Positions 1 to 11,799 of a stretch of 64,000 nucleotides of DNA are shown here, in pieces. The number at the start of each line of letters is the position of its first letter. Position 1 is the stretch's first letter. Made by a program: the position numbers and the translations under genes. A model generated the notes under the pieces. That model was not told the DNA's origin. It searched no databases and saw only the letters and a list, made by a program, of their open reading frames with translations. Source of the stretch: Podarcis raffonei (Eukaryota; Chordata; Lepidosauria; Squamata; Lacertidae); contig NC_070604.1 in assembly GCF_027172205.1 (NCBI RefSeq), forward strand, positions 71,131,023 through 71,195,022, in the 5' to 3' direction.

Positions 1-1044
1 AAGCAGACAATCAAAAGACCTGGAGTGATATAGAGGCACTCATAATTGAAAAGGTTCAATCTCCAATGGTGACTTAACTGCACAACCTTAGAGTGGCAGG
101 AATCCATCATGGTGCCTGGGAATTGAGGCTCCAGTGGTAGCCAGAAGCATTCACAAATGTCAACAGGTGAACAGGTTGTATTCTCTCCTCAGATTCACAT
201 TGGGTTACTGTCATTCATGCCTTCAGAACTGCTTGCTTTTCATGACATGGACTATAGCTTATTATACATTCCACCCACTTGCATCAGAGTCTGGTTTAAC
301 AGAGTGGCAGAATACTAGATTGTTCCTGTTCCTTCTGAGATAAAGGTCTGATGCAGATACAGTGCTGGCTTCCTGCTAACTGTGGTCAACAAATTGGAAG
401 CCAAACCCTTTCTGGGGCAAATTCCCACTCCTTTGCTATGACGAAGCAGTTTGTTGGCTCCAATGCTTACCGCTATTAAGTCTAGCCAGGATTTCCCTTA
501 AACCAGGTTATTGAACTGAGGACCATGGAGAAAGAGAGACTTACCCCAAGGAGGTGAGGGGCTTTGTGGAGGGACTGCATGTTCTCAGATCTGGCTCTTA
601 ATACCCTTACTGTAGTGAGGTGGGAGATAATATTACTGATCTAATATGACAGCACAAGTACAAAAGTTAAATAATCAGTATTTAACAAATGATTCCAATA
701 CCTTTAAAATGGAAATTAATGCTCTAGATGGCAGAATTAATTTAGTATACAGTAGTACCTTGGGTTACAGACGCTTCAGGTTACAAACGCTTCAGGTTAC
801 AGACTCTGCTAACCCAGAAATAGTACCTTGGGTTAAGAACTTTGCTTCAGGATGAGAACAGAAATTGCGGTGTGGTGGCAGCAGGAGGCTCCATTAGCTA
901 AAGTGGTACCTCAGGTTAAGAACAGTTTCAGGTTAAGAACGGACCTCCAGAACGAATTAAGTTCTTCACCTGAGGTACCGTTATATCTCTTTTTGCATGA
1001 AGGCTGTGATGCTGTATTCTGATACTCATATCTTTTTGTCCCAG
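1..1044 (+). other. TULP4: TULP4 intron, 3' part (partial)
   Basis: Non-coding sequence that ends in the CAG acceptor before the large TULP4 exon at 1045. No ORF here resembles a protein. The only recognisable structure is a TA-flanked MITE at 750-983. Positions 1-740 show no repeat or RNA that I recognise. Confidence 0.7.
750..983. mobile_element. pogo/Tigger-like MITE, copy A
   Basis: It begins CAGTAGTACCTTGGGTT just after a TA and ends with a degenerate inverse of that terminus (CTGAGGTACCG) followed by TA. The same family lies at 21646-21860 and 33222-33445, where the 10-bp ends CAGTGGTACC/GGTACCACTG are intact. This copy has an extra ~17-bp internal repeat near its left end (ACGCTTCAGGTTAC written twice). 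It has no coding capacity. TA flanks fit Tc1/mariner/pogo; the pogo/Tigger assignment is inferred. Confidence 0.7.
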
Positions 1045-3701
1045 TGACTGGAACATCTGGAGTTCCCGAGAACAACCCACCTTGCACCGTAAACATCCCG
1101 ATTGCTCCTATTCACAGCTCAGCACAAGCAATGTCACCAACACAGAGCATAGGGCTGGTTCAGTCTTTGCTGGCCAATCAGAATGTGCAGCTGGACGTCC
1201 TCGCCAATCAGACGACAGCTGTGGCAGCGGCGGACCACGTGACTGACAACGCAGTCCACTACCCAATCCCAAGCAGGTATTCCAACCCAGGCCAAGTGAT
1301 CTTTGGAGGAGTTGAAATGGGGCGCATCATCCAGGCACCCCCTCAGCTCCCCCTGCCACCCCAGGGTGCAATCCAGATGGCAATTGTGGACCACAGAGAT
1401 GGGGACAGAGACCACGAACACCTCCAGAAGGCCAAGACGTTGCGTCCAGTGCCACAGGCAGCTGAAGGAGAAGCATCCGTCTTCACCACTGCCCAGGAAA
1501 TTCAGATGAACAAAATGAATCCTCCCCCTCCGTACCCTGGAACCATACCAGCAGCTCCCACCACAGCTCCTCCTCCTCCTCCTCCGGTACCTCCCCAACC
1601 TCCCATAGATCTCTGCTTGAAAAAGGGAGATTTCCCCCTTTATTCCACAGGGCATTATCAAACCCCTCTCGGCTATGAAAGAATCACTACCTTCGACAGC
1701 AGCGGGAATGTGGAGGAAGTTTGCCGGCCTCGAACGCGGATGCTGTGCGCCCAGAACACTTACACTCTGCCAGGGCCTGGCAGCTCCGCCACTTTAAGGA
1801 TCACTTCCTCAGAGAAGAAGATTCAGCAGCCCTGTACCAGCGCCACCCTAAACAGGCTCACGGTGCCGCGTTACTCCATTCCAACCGGGGATCCGCCACC
1901 TTACCCAGAGATCGCAGCCCAGCTGTCTCAAAGTCGCGGCATGGCCCAGAGATTGGACAACAGCATAATTCACGCCACTCTGCGGCGGAACAGCAGAGAG
2001 GCAGCACTGAAAATGGCCCAGCTGGTCGACAGCCAGAGAGCCACTCTGCAGCTGCCCCCGAAACTGAAGAGCAACATTGTGGCAGCCCAGTACCAGCAGA
2101 GGGTGCCAACGGCACTCTACACCTGCAGCCAATGCAGCAGCGGCAGTGGCAACAACGGTGGTGGCGGCGGTGGCAGCGGCAACTCTAATAGCGGAAGTGG
2201 GAATATGAGTGGCATCAGTGGTAACAGCAGCACGTCCGGCATGAACAGCATGAGACCGGACATGACGACCGGGAGCAGCTCTCAGCACAGCTCGGTCATC
2301 GCACACTCCGTCAGTACTTCGCCCCTGGCCTCCCAGTCCTCTTACAATTTGCTTAGCCCACTGGACAGCTCTCGTGAACGGACAGATTATGTGAACTCTG
2401 CCTTCATGGAGGATGAAGCTCTTTCTCAGCACTGCCCCGTGGAGAAACCGGTGCGCCACATGCCTGTGGCCATGGCCGAGCCAGGCATTGGTGTCAAAAG
2501 ACCACCCCCCTATCAGTGGGAACCAATGGTGGGTGAGGAGATATGGGTCCCTCAAGAAAGGACAGCTCCGAGTACTTTGCCTCACCCTGCCAAACCTGCC
2601 CCCCTAGTCATTGGCCAAACTCAGCACCTGGATATATCCCGAGCACCGTTTGTTTCCCCCAAATCTCCAACCAGTCCCACTGCCACTTTCCAGATGAGCT
2701 ACGGGGTTGGAGCCCCATACTTGGGGAACTACGGTGTTCCTCCCCCTCCTCCCCCTCCTCTTCTTCAGGGAATGCAGGTCCCCTGTTCTCCCAAAGAAGC
2801 TTTGGCCCCACCCCAGATTGCACAACAGGAGCCAACGGTTGTGCTTCAGCCAGGTTACCCCTCCAACCTTGCATACTGCCCTTTGCCCCCCCTGTACCCT
2901 GGAAATAGCACTTGCTCGAGTTTACAGCTGCCACCAATGGCCTTGCACCCGTGGAATTCCTACAGCACATGCCCACCTGCTGCGCAGAGCACCCAAGGCA
3001 CTCTGCCCCCCAAGGCGCTGCTGGTGGTGGAGAAGCCTGTCATGTCTCCTCCACCACCACCACCACCACCAGTGGAGCCTCAAGGCCACGCGGGCACGGA
3101 TGCAATGGCAGAGACAGCAGACAACTTCCAAGAAGTTCTGTCCTTGACCGAGAGCCCCATGCCTCAGCGGACAGACAAGTTTGGGAAGAAGAATCGGAAG
3201 CGCCTGGATAGCCGAGCGGATGAAGGGAATATGCAGGCTATTACGGAGGGAAAGGTCAAGAAGGAGGCAAGGACGACTCTGACCGACTTCAACTCGCTGA
3301 TATCCAGCCCTAGGCTGGGCAGGGAGAAGAAGAAGGTCAAAAGTCAAAAGGACCAGTTGAAGTCCAAAAAACTGAACAAGATGAACGAATTTCAGGACAG
3401 CTCAGAAAGTGAGCCTGAACTGTTTATTAGCGGGGATGAGCTAATGAACCAGAGCCAGGGCAGTAAAAAGGGATGGAAAACAAAAAGGAACTTGAGAACA
3501 GCCAGTGAACTGGATGAGTTTAAGTGCCGGAAAGCCAACGAAAAGGAGGATGGGCGACTAGGAAGCCAGGGCTTTGTGTACGTGATGGCTAACAAGCAGC
3601 CCTTGTGGAATGAGGCAACACAAGTCTATCAGCTGGACTTTGGAGGGAGAGTGACCCAAGAATCTGCAAAAAACTTCCAGATTGAGCTGGAAGGGAGACA
3701 G
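1045..3701 (+). CDS. TULP4: TULP4, large penultimate coding exon
   Basis: Encodes about 886 residues of Tubby-like protein 4, a SOCS-box/Tubby-superfamily protein thought to act as a substrate adaptor of a cullin-RING ubiquitin ligase. The exon is open throughout and bounded by CCAG at 1041-1044 and CAG|GTAAGA at 3701. It starts in phase (G|TG, Val) with VTGTSGVPENNPPCTVNI, which I know from vertebrate TULP4. Long Pro-, Ser- and Gly-rich disordered stretches follow, including several PPPPPP runs and PPPY-type motifs such as NPPPPYPGT and KRPPPYQW. Next come basic segments (KKNRKR, REKKKVKSQKDQLKSKK) and an acidic SSESEPELFISGDELM block. It closes with the first half of the C-terminal Tubby domain (GFVYVMANKQPLWNEATQVY; DFGGRVTQESAKNFQIELEG). 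The N-terminal WD40 repeats and SOCS box lie upstream of the window. The exon is the normal size for the family. Confidence 0.97.
2137..2270 (+). repeat. TULP4: Gly/Ser/Asn low-complexity coding tract in TULP4
   Basis: GGC/AGC/AAC-rich DNA encoding an uninterrupted run of Gly, Ser and Asn (pattern SGSGNNGGGGGGSGNS) just after the conserved ALYTCSQC motif. The frame stays open and conserved sequence resumes at SPLASQSSYNLLSP. From memory, mammalian TULP4 is shorter here, so this looks like a lineage-specific in-frame expansion. Confidence 0.7.
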
Positions 3702-5010
3702 GTAAGATAATGAGTCAGAAATTCCAGGCTGCTTCTTGTGTTAGGCCTTGACATGTGTGCCAGAGGAACAGGGCTGGCCCAAGACTTTGTGCCTCTGAAG
3801 CGAGTGCTGCCACTGCCAACTCCTCCCCCCGCCCTTCCAGCTTTGTAAGTTTTGCTGCTGCTAACATGGTGGCAGAACTCCCCATCTCCTCCCACCCCTA
3901 TCTTCTGCCTTGCTCTGGGGAAAGGGGTCCTTCCTTAGAGTTAGGCATTCTGGGCGAGGTGGCCTTGGAAAGTGCCTGCACCACTACCACTTTGTCTCGG
4001 TGGCTAGTTAAAGGTTTCAAATCACTAGTAACTTCTAACTATTTTTTAAAGTCCAGCTGTTGTGGCAAAGCAGTGTTGGGGCAGGCACTCTTCCAGTTCA
4101 CCTCACTCAGAATACTTTGCTCTAAGGATGGACCCCCTTCAGTGTAAGGCATGAGGATGAGGCAAGTGTCTGGAAAGCTCAAAGCAACTGGGTGGTTGGG
4201 TAGTGGTGACAGCTGGGTGGATGGACTGGTGAAACAAGCGAGTGAGGACCTGGGGGCAGTAATCTGCCACCTCCTACTGCCACCACCAGAAACAGTTGCC
4301 TCAGTTTGCTTTCTACAGGAATGCTGGCCCTGCAAATGCAGTATGATGTGACTTCTTTCAAATAGACACACCTTCTTGCAGATTAATTTGCAGGAAATAG
4401 TGGCATGTGAAAGGTCTGGTGCAAACAGGATCCTGATGCCTTATCCCTTGGGTGGCCAATATCTGCCCAAGGCATTGGACATACGTTTGTGTAACATCTG
4501 TAGAGCATTTGTCTCTGTCACAATTTCACAAATATTGAATACAGTCCATACCGAGGTTGCCTTTGAGGTACAGGCAACTCCTCTGCAGCATAAAAATCTT
4601 GACTGTATAAACCCAAAGCTATTCTATTCCACCAAGAAGAAATTTGATGGTAGCTGCTTATAATTGTGGCTTCTGTGCCTCAGAGCAGCTATAACAGATT
4701 ATGGGATATTTTAAATGTCACAGTGAATAGAAACATATGAACCCATGCAACTATAAGGAACATAGAAATATGATGTCATCTTCAGCTGATGTCATACCAC
4801 AGATCATTTCACATGAAAATAATACAATGTGAGAACAGCCTTTTGACACTCTATCATGATTACAAGACTAATACAACAACCAACCAACCAACCCAGTGTC
4901 AAAGGTCATGAGAGTCTGAAAAACAGGCAACAGTAATGTATGTGTAAGGTGAAAGTGATGGGGGAATATATGAACTTTAAACCCTGGCCATTATTTTCAG
5001 TCTCTTAGAG

Positions 5011-5147
5011 CAGGTATAGTGAATTTGTGGCCTTCCAAATGTTGTTGGACTACTACTCCCCTTGTCCCTGACCATTCACAATGCTGACTGGGGCTCATGG
5101 GAATTGGAGTCCAAGAACGTTCAAGAATCATCAGTTCCCCAGCCCTG
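5011..5147. mobile_element. hAT-like MITE, ACTCCCATCA family
   Basis: An imperfect palindrome that begins CAGGTATAG and ends CAGCCCTG. The core reads GGACTACTACTCCCC, then GACTGGGGCTCATGGGAATT. The same arrangement recurs at 24321-24455 and, as fragments, near 35290 and 53648. The family is inferred from the related 8-bp-duplicated element at 18706-18835; no clear duplication is visible at this copy. Confidence 0.5.
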
Positions 5148-5556
5148 CTGCTGTTGCAGTGTAGAAAAACTGGTGCATTCTACCGCAAAGATGTATGAAA
5201 GGAGGTGCAAAACATTGTACAAACCTTAGGCAGCTTTTATTTTCTGGGATCCAGGATTGGAATGGCACTTTAGCTAGCTCTGCTTCATTGTGTAATTTTG
5301 CAGTCTCCCTGATCCACCAGGAGGCTGAGCAGACAAGTCACTGTAGATTCGATTGTGATATCTATAGGTTATTTTGGGATTGCAGTCGTGTTGCATCGAC
5401 GTTGTCCAAGAACAACCAAGATCCACCAGAACATAACGGCTTCAGTCTGCTGAAAATCATGGGAAATTCCTGCTGTGCTGATATGATCTCCTCAGAATAT
5501 TCAACCTCATTAATCATTGTGGGCTCTGAACTTCCCCTGTGAAAATAGGCGAAGCC

Positions 5557-5660
5557 AGTGCTATATTTCTAGAAAAGAGGCGCCAGAACTCACCATGAGC
5601 ACTTCCCTCATTCTCTTAAAATGGCAATGGCGCCCACCTGAGAGGTGCCAGAACTGAGTT
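5557..5660 (-). mobile_element. MITE-like repeat, inverse of the copy at 52162
   Basis: Contains AGTGCTATATTTCTAGAAAA at one end and GTGCCAGAACTGAGTTCC at the other, in inverse order to the repeat at 52162-52305. Shared pieces are TCTAGAAAA, GAACTCACC and GGTGCC. Two diverged copies in one window mark it as an interspersed family. No coding capacity. Confidence 0.5.
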
Positions 5661-5840
5661 CCTCTGGGCAGAGCCACTTGCCAATTGAAATGCAGCTCTC
5701 ATATGAGGCAAGAAGTTGTGAAATCACCCCCTCCTTGCTTTAATGGGCCAATTTTCATATTTAACTGCTGCTCAATTTCTTGTTTATCTTTACCAACTTT
5801 TCCTCTTCTTTATTTCTTTCCCCACCACTTTCTCCTCCAG

Positions 5841-5957
5841 GTCATGCAGTTTGGGAGGATCGATGGCAATGCTTACATTTTGGACTTTCAATATCCATTT
5901 TCAGCGGTGCAGGCCTTTGCAGTGGCTCTGGCTAATGTGACTCAGCGCCTCAAATGA
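5841..5957 (+). CDS. TULP4: TULP4, last coding exon (Tubby domain C-terminus)
   Basis: Encodes 38 residues and a TGA stop at 5955-5957: VMQFGRIDGNAYILDFQYPF, then SAVQAFAVALANVTQRLK. This is the extreme C-terminus of TULP4 and the end of the Tubby-domain barrel and helix. The CTCCTCCAG acceptor joins the 3701 donor in phase 0 and gives EGRQ-VMQFG without a gap. The final helix (FAVALANV) is the TULP4 version of the family's C-terminal signature. Confidence 0.97.
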   Translation, partial: VMQFGRIDGNAYILDFQYPFSAVQAFAVALANVTQRLK

Positions 5958-6689
5958 AAAAGAGAAAAAGACCAGAGAGGGGGAGGTAGAGAAACCCTGA
6001 TAAATCTTTCTCATAAGGGCCAACCCACGAAGGCCTGGCAGAGACGTGCAAAGGATTCTGCAAGTAAAGAAGAAAGTACAACTGGAAGAAAAGAGCGAGT
6101 GCCCAAAGGAGGGCATCAACTTTAAACATTATCGGGGATGGGGTGGGGACTCTGTGGTTTGGGATTTATTTTATTTGAATCAACATATGTGCTGGTTTCT
6201 TCAGGGCAAGCCAAGGAGGAGAGCTATTCAGTGTTATGTTGGGAAATGTGGCTTTTGGCTTGTTGTGGCGGTTCTTCTGTGTTTGCTGCAAAAAAAAAAT
6301 AGCTGATGTAAGCTGATAGAAGGATTTTAAAAGACTGCCCTTCGTTTTCTTTCATTCTTTTATAGACTGCCTTATACCATGCTGTTCTTTTTAATGCAGG
6401 GAATGCAACTTTCTTTCCCCCTGGACCACTTTGTACTATTTTCATCAATAGTTACAGCAAAAAAGAAAAAAAAGAACAAAAATGCTACAATATACTTGAA
6501 GACACATGTTTCTTCTCTGATAACTGAGCACTGTAGGCACCATGGAGGTTTTTCAGAAACCTTACCTAGTTTCCAAAATGTTATTCAAAAGAAAAACAGA
6601 GCTGTTACCTGTTGGATTGCTTGCAAAAGATGGCCTGATCAGCACATAATGCTAAGACAGATGATGACATAGCTTGGATGAGCAAGTGT

Positions 6690-6850
6690 GCAGCTACAGA
6701 GAGCAAAAGTTGTGGCCACTTCACTCCTCCCCTGCTCCTGCTGCTCCTGTGATACCCAGAGCAAAGCCATGGTTTGGCTTAATATTGCATGTGAACCTGG
6801 GCTTGTGGTTTGTCCTAACTCCAAACAAGCCATGAGCTGTAAGCAAGGTT
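6690..6850. repeat. CCATGGTTTGG interspersed repeat, half copy
   Basis: Contains AAGCCATGGTTTGGCTTA and GTGAACCTGGGCTTGTGGTT, which match pieces of the large palindromic repeat at 40257-40545. It reads as one arm plus part of another. It would be transcribed in the TULP4 3' UTR. Confidence 0.45.
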
Positions 6851-8464
6851 TTTTTCTTGGTAAATCATTAGTTTGGATTGATACCAATGCTATCACTCAG
6901 CAAGGCCTAAAGTGGGAAACATTATGACAAATCCCCTGGGTTCACACAGAACGAAAGAAAGAGGAAGGAAGGAAGGAAGATGAAAAAGTGACAAACCCAA
7001 ATACGGTCCCAGAATATATGAGGAATCTTTAATAAAAGTGTCAGTTGCCTGATGCATTTCAGTAGAAACGTTCCTTGGGGTCACGAGAATATTATTTTGT
7101 TGGAATAACCTAGCAGGAAGACGTGTTTCCCTGCTGGAGAATTTTAACAAAATAAAATTCTGTGTCAGGGACTCTGCGTCCCAGAGGTAGCTTTCTGCAT
7201 AAATGCATTGGGCAAGTGACATGTTTATGTCAGTTCCCTCATCTATCTTGGCACCTTTAATCTTTTTTTGCTGCACTTCTTGACCATGACACCTTCCCCA
7301 TGGAAACTAGCAGCCTAAGTCATTCAGCGTTGGAATTTTTGATTGCAGCCTTAGAAAAATATCCACCCTTCCTTTGCTCACAGGCTTATTTGACTTTAAT
7401 TCTCCCCACCCATGATACAGAGCATGGTTTCTCAAAGGTGGCCACCAAGATATTTTGTGTGCATTTGCTCGATTGATTCCATTGATTCTTCTGTATGAAA
7501 CAGGCTGCAATCAAGAAAAAACTGAGAGGAAAATGTGCATACACACACAATCGGTGGAGTGCATTCTCTCATTTCACTTGCACGGGATAACAAGAGGTAA
7601 TAAAACACTTGGATGGAATCGGCAACCCCTTCTGGCACAGAGCCTATAGACAAATGAATGGCCATGTGCCCCCTCCATTGCTTCCTAATCAATAGCATGC
7701 AGTAGGTTAACCCTTAATGCAGTCTTCCCAGTTCGTTGATATTTTCTTTGACATTTTCTTTGGCTACACTTGCCGTCCAGTAGCGGCTGTTGGGGTGGGA
7801 TAGAGCTGTGGAGCTGCCCTCCTGTTGCTGACATTGCTGCAGCTTACCTGGACTGCGAGGTAAGGGCTGTGTGGATGTTCCTGTGAGAATGACCATTTGG
7901 CTCTACAGGTTTGTCTACAAAGCCCTACCCTCACTGCTGGCTGCCTCCAGTCACATCCAGGTAAGTTGCAGTGATGCCAGTGTTCAGAGTGCTGCTCCAC
8001 TCCACAACTCAGCCACTACTACTGCAGTCACAGCTAAAGACTAGCTTGAGAGTCACCAGGATAGTGGAAAGGCTAATTAGGAATATGTAACTCTTCAGAG
8101 AATTCTGGTCAGCATTATTCCATAAGTGGGAGAAATGTCTCTTGATTTAGAATGTGAAATGGAGCTTTTAAGTTCAGGTCTATATAAAAAGTGATATGGC
8201 ATTTAGGAGAACGGCATTTAGCAGTGCTACATATCCTAGAAACACACTTAGAACATTTCATCTAAAACATTTCAAAATAAAACCAGGAGAGAAAAATCAA
8301 CATGTTTGCAGCTGGCATCAGCACCTAACATCCTTACACAGCTGCCATGGCACCTGTGTGCTGACATGACACACTGATGATGCTTGCTCCGGGCTTTTCT
8401 TTAAAAGAAATTCTGGTCTGATTCTCTGAGCACTGCCAGGCACCTGGATTTAGCCACCCTTCTC

Positions 8465-8514
8465 ATTTCCCACAATGCCCCCCAACCTAATTGTTCTTGA
8501 GCATTGTGGGAAAT
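8465..8514. repeat. perfect 14-bp inverted repeat with 22-nt loop
   Basis: ATTTCCCACAATGC at 8465-8478 is exactly complementary to GCATTGTGGGAAAT at 8501-8514. If transcribed it would form a strong stem-loop. It may be the core of an old palindromic transposon. No flanking duplication is visible. Confidence 0.75.
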
Positions 8515-9384
8515 TACTGATAGCAGACTGGTGCCACTAGAGGACGCTGCCCAGTGCCTTTTCAAATTTGGAGTTGGCCCTAAACATGTTAATTGTGTCA
8601 ATGTAGTATCTGGAACCCTATAGAGAAAATAAAGCAAATATAAAGAGAAGCAAATATAGAAGCATTAAAGCCTTAGGGTTGATTGTATTTTAACAAAAGT
8701 ATCCTTGCAAAGTGGAGTACAAACAAAGATAATTAAGATTAGATCCCAGCTGTGTAAGATCAATTTGAATCAGTGGGAAGGTTTACACAGGTCACTGTGT
8801 GGTGAAATGTCTCCAGACTGTTACTGGAATGAAACAAGCTCTGTGATCCTCTCCCGGCTGTAATTGACGCTTATAAAAATGTCTGAGAATTCCCCCAATA
8901 TATTGTCTTAAAAGACATTATCTTTTACGTTTTACGTTTTTTTGGTCTTCATAAACTTGAATTATATTATTTACAAGGAAACCTTGGGAATACAGAACCC
9001 AGGCCTAACTAACATTTCATTTGAAGGGAAGTCTTGGAAGATGTATAGAAAAATTAAAATATTGGTGCTGTGGCTTGTTTTTGTTGTGTTTGTGAAATGA
9101 AAGGCAAGACCAACTAACCTAGTAAGAAGACAAAATGATGGAATAAAAAGGGCCATATTTGCTTTTTGTGTTAAACTCTGCAGCCTTAGGCTCCAGCTCA
9201 TGTGAGCAAGGTTGGTTCCCTTACATCTCTGCAAAATTGAATTGGATCCAGTGGTCTACCAAAACAGAACCCAGTGCCTTTTGGAGACTGCAGTCCATAC
9301 TTTATTAGGCCATGCTGGTGCTGCAGCAGAATCTGAGCTCATTAAATAGTAGAACTGGCTCTTGAGACTCAAGGTGTACTCTTG

Positions 9385-9530
9385 AAGTCACATGATGCAG
9401 CAACTTGGTTGCAGCTAAGCAGATCTGGGTTGATCAGTGCTTGGATGGGCAACCCTATATATACTGTCTTGAATGTACATGGAAGAAAGGTGGAGTGTAA
9501 AGAGTGGGATATAAATTAAATATATAAATC
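9385..9530 (+). mobile_element. 5S rRNA-derived SINE
   Basis: Positions 9411-9454 read like the 5S rRNA internal promoter region: GCAGCTAAGCAGATCTGGGT, then TTGATCAGTGCTTGGATGGG. A LINE-like tail (GTGGAGTGTAAA, GGGATATAAATTAAATATA) follows, as expected of a SINE mobilised by an L2-like LINE. It is diverged and therefore old. It lies within the probable TULP4 3' UTR. Confidence 0.7.
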
Positions 9531-11774
9531 CTGGTTTCCTGCAGCGAACAGTATAGCATATTGTGCAGGGAAAATATTTTTAAGGCCCATGTCCCTCATA
9601 CTTTCCCCTTCTAGTATCTTTTAAGAACTTTGTATAGAAGTGGTGTGTGTTTGTTTGCCTGAAGACCAGATGGAGTCTTTGTGATGGCAATATAATCTGA
9701 CATAGAGTTCATGTACCAGCTTTGAGGAGCTTTGCATTTGACATTGCAATGTTTTGCATCTTTGGCCATTTCCTCCCCTGCTTTCTCAAGGGCATTTCAT
9801 ACACTGTATGAGACCTAAGTTTGCCCAACAAAGGTATACTTGGCAGGGAGTCATAACTCCCTGTCAAGTGCACCTGTATAATACCTGTGTTTTTCATTTG
9901 CAGGTTACATTTTTGGATGTGCACCTAAATGAAATGTGTGAAGTGGCTCTCAAAAGCAACTGAAAAGATAAGAGTAGGAGAAAGTTATGTTAGAGCTGGT
10001 CCTTATATTGAACAGACTGAGCACATGTGGCAGTGGCTTATAGAGTTGAGTGTGCTGGAATACATCCTTTTCCAGTCCTTCCAGCACTTTTGGGTACAAC
10101 TGGAATTTTCTTCCCTGCCTTGTCATGTAACTTCTATCAGGGCAAGACAGCCATAGCAGTCAGGAGCTGGTCAAATCCTCTTGTCCATTGTCCCTTCCTC
10201 TCTACAAGAGTGATGGGACATGCTAAATATGTCATTTGGAATGTTAATAGTTTACGAGGAACTTTTAAAAAGTAACACTTTTCAGAATATTATTGGAAGA
10301 ATTGGCTAAAATGGATACGTTTTAAGATTGCATTCCATGTTATGCAGCAATTGTTGTTTCACACCAAAATTATTGGGATGGAGAGAGAGAGAAATCTGAT
10401 GCAATCCTTTTAATAAATTTGATTTCTGTTTAAACCAATGCATACAACCCAAAAGATTGTAATCTGATCGAGGTGTTCTGGAGAGTTAGGAAGGTCTTCA
10501 CTTGTTGAATGTTTACTCTGTCTTTATAAATGGCTAACTGAAAGAGGCATTGAAATAGTGTGTTAAGAAATGGATAAAAATATTAGAAGATGCTTGTATT
10601 TCCAGTGTTTTGTTAAAATAGTGCTCAATGAGCTCATGTCATAACCATTGTTCTTGTCATTTCAGGTCCGTTTCTCTTTTCTTTTGTCTCCATTTGGTCT
10701 TCTGTTCTAATTTTCCCTACCCCCTCTCAGTCTGTGTTTTTATCCTCTCCTGTTATTTAGCAGGGGAGGGTTTTAAGCTCTTGTTATTTGTTGTAGATAC
10801 AATTTTTTGTATTATTGTGGAATTGCATGGGGATACATAGGGTTGAAAAGGCACTGTAATCTTTACTGAAAAAGGGTGATATTTTTTAATTTTGCATTTG
10901 TTTATAAATGCATTATTTGGGTACTGTAACTTTGGTAATTGTTTCTGAATTTATTACTTGCCTTTAAAAATGTTATTTGAGGATTGCTTTTGTTTTATTT
11001 TTATTTTCTTCCAAGTTTTACTAAAAATATATAGTCAGGTGCATGGATTTCCTAACCATGCAAAGCCTGCATGATGATCTCAGTTCTGCAGAGAAAATGG
11101 TACACTTATCTGACCACCTGCAGTATTTTTAATGGCCTTTGTTTTGTTTTTCTTTTCTAAATATGCCATTCAGACCTGGGTTTTCATTGTAATTCTGAAC
11201 CTTGCCCTGACCTGCCTCTCCTGTTATGTGCCCTGTGTAATAGATTGTGAAGAAGGTACCTAGAAAGCATTAAATTGTTTCCTTTCAAAAATGTGGTTTG
11301 TCCAAAATTTTGACTGTCTACATGATTGAGATGGGGTCAGTTGCCCTATTTTCCTTGATGGTTTGGAATTGTAAGAGTTGTCCAGGTGTTGCTTATTAAA
11401 GTTTTGGCAAACTAGAGAAACTGTGAGTTGACTTTGGTGTTTTGTCTCACACTGAGAATCTTGAATGTTTGTGTGTTTTAGTATGCAATGTATAGCCTCA
11501 ATATTCTTAACAGATTGTTTTATTCTTATTTGCATATCTGGATGCCTCTTGTTCTTTCTGATGCACACTTGCTGTCATTCCTACAGCTTGATGCTAGTCC
11601 AGAAACCTTGTAATAATGTTCGGCTATAACAAATTTTGGATAACAGCCAGTTTCCTCTGGATAGTTGATGAAGATATCCCAATGGGATTTGTGTTTCTTT
11701 TCATACTTAAAAGTAGATAAACAAGGAACAGCAGTGTTCCCTCGAAGAAAGCCTTCATATTTTCCTTTTCTGTA

Positions 11775-11784
11775 AATAAATAAA
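11775..11784 (+). promoter_or_regulatory. TULP4: tandem AATAAA poly(A) signals, probable TULP4 3' end
   Basis: The overlapping hexamers form AATAAATAAA. They are the last such signals before the non-coding spacer and the next CpG island, and they follow more than 1 kb of unique AT-rich sequence. Chosen by position and strength, so inferred. Confidence 0.5.
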
Positions 11785-11799
11785 GTACCGGGGTACAAG

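Larger units (their letters stand above)
3702..5840 (+). other. TULP4: TULP4 last intron
   Basis: GT-AG intron between CAG|GTAAGA and CTCCTCCAG|GTC that splits the Tubby domain in phase 0. It contains two MITE-like repeats (5011-5147 and 5557-5660). The short ORFs here are not protein-like. Confidence 0.9.

Noticed and set aside
1848-2585. 245-codon minus-strand frame inside the TULP4 exon
   Set aside because: A shadow of the real plus-strand coding sequence, with His/Arg-rich nonsense composition.
7455-7720. overlapping short frames after TULP4
   Set aside because: No protein-like composition; they lie in the probable 3' UTR.
9411-9454. 5S rRNA gene
   Set aside because: Only the internal promoter region is 5S-like. 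It is diverged and fused to a LINE-like tail, so it is a SINE.
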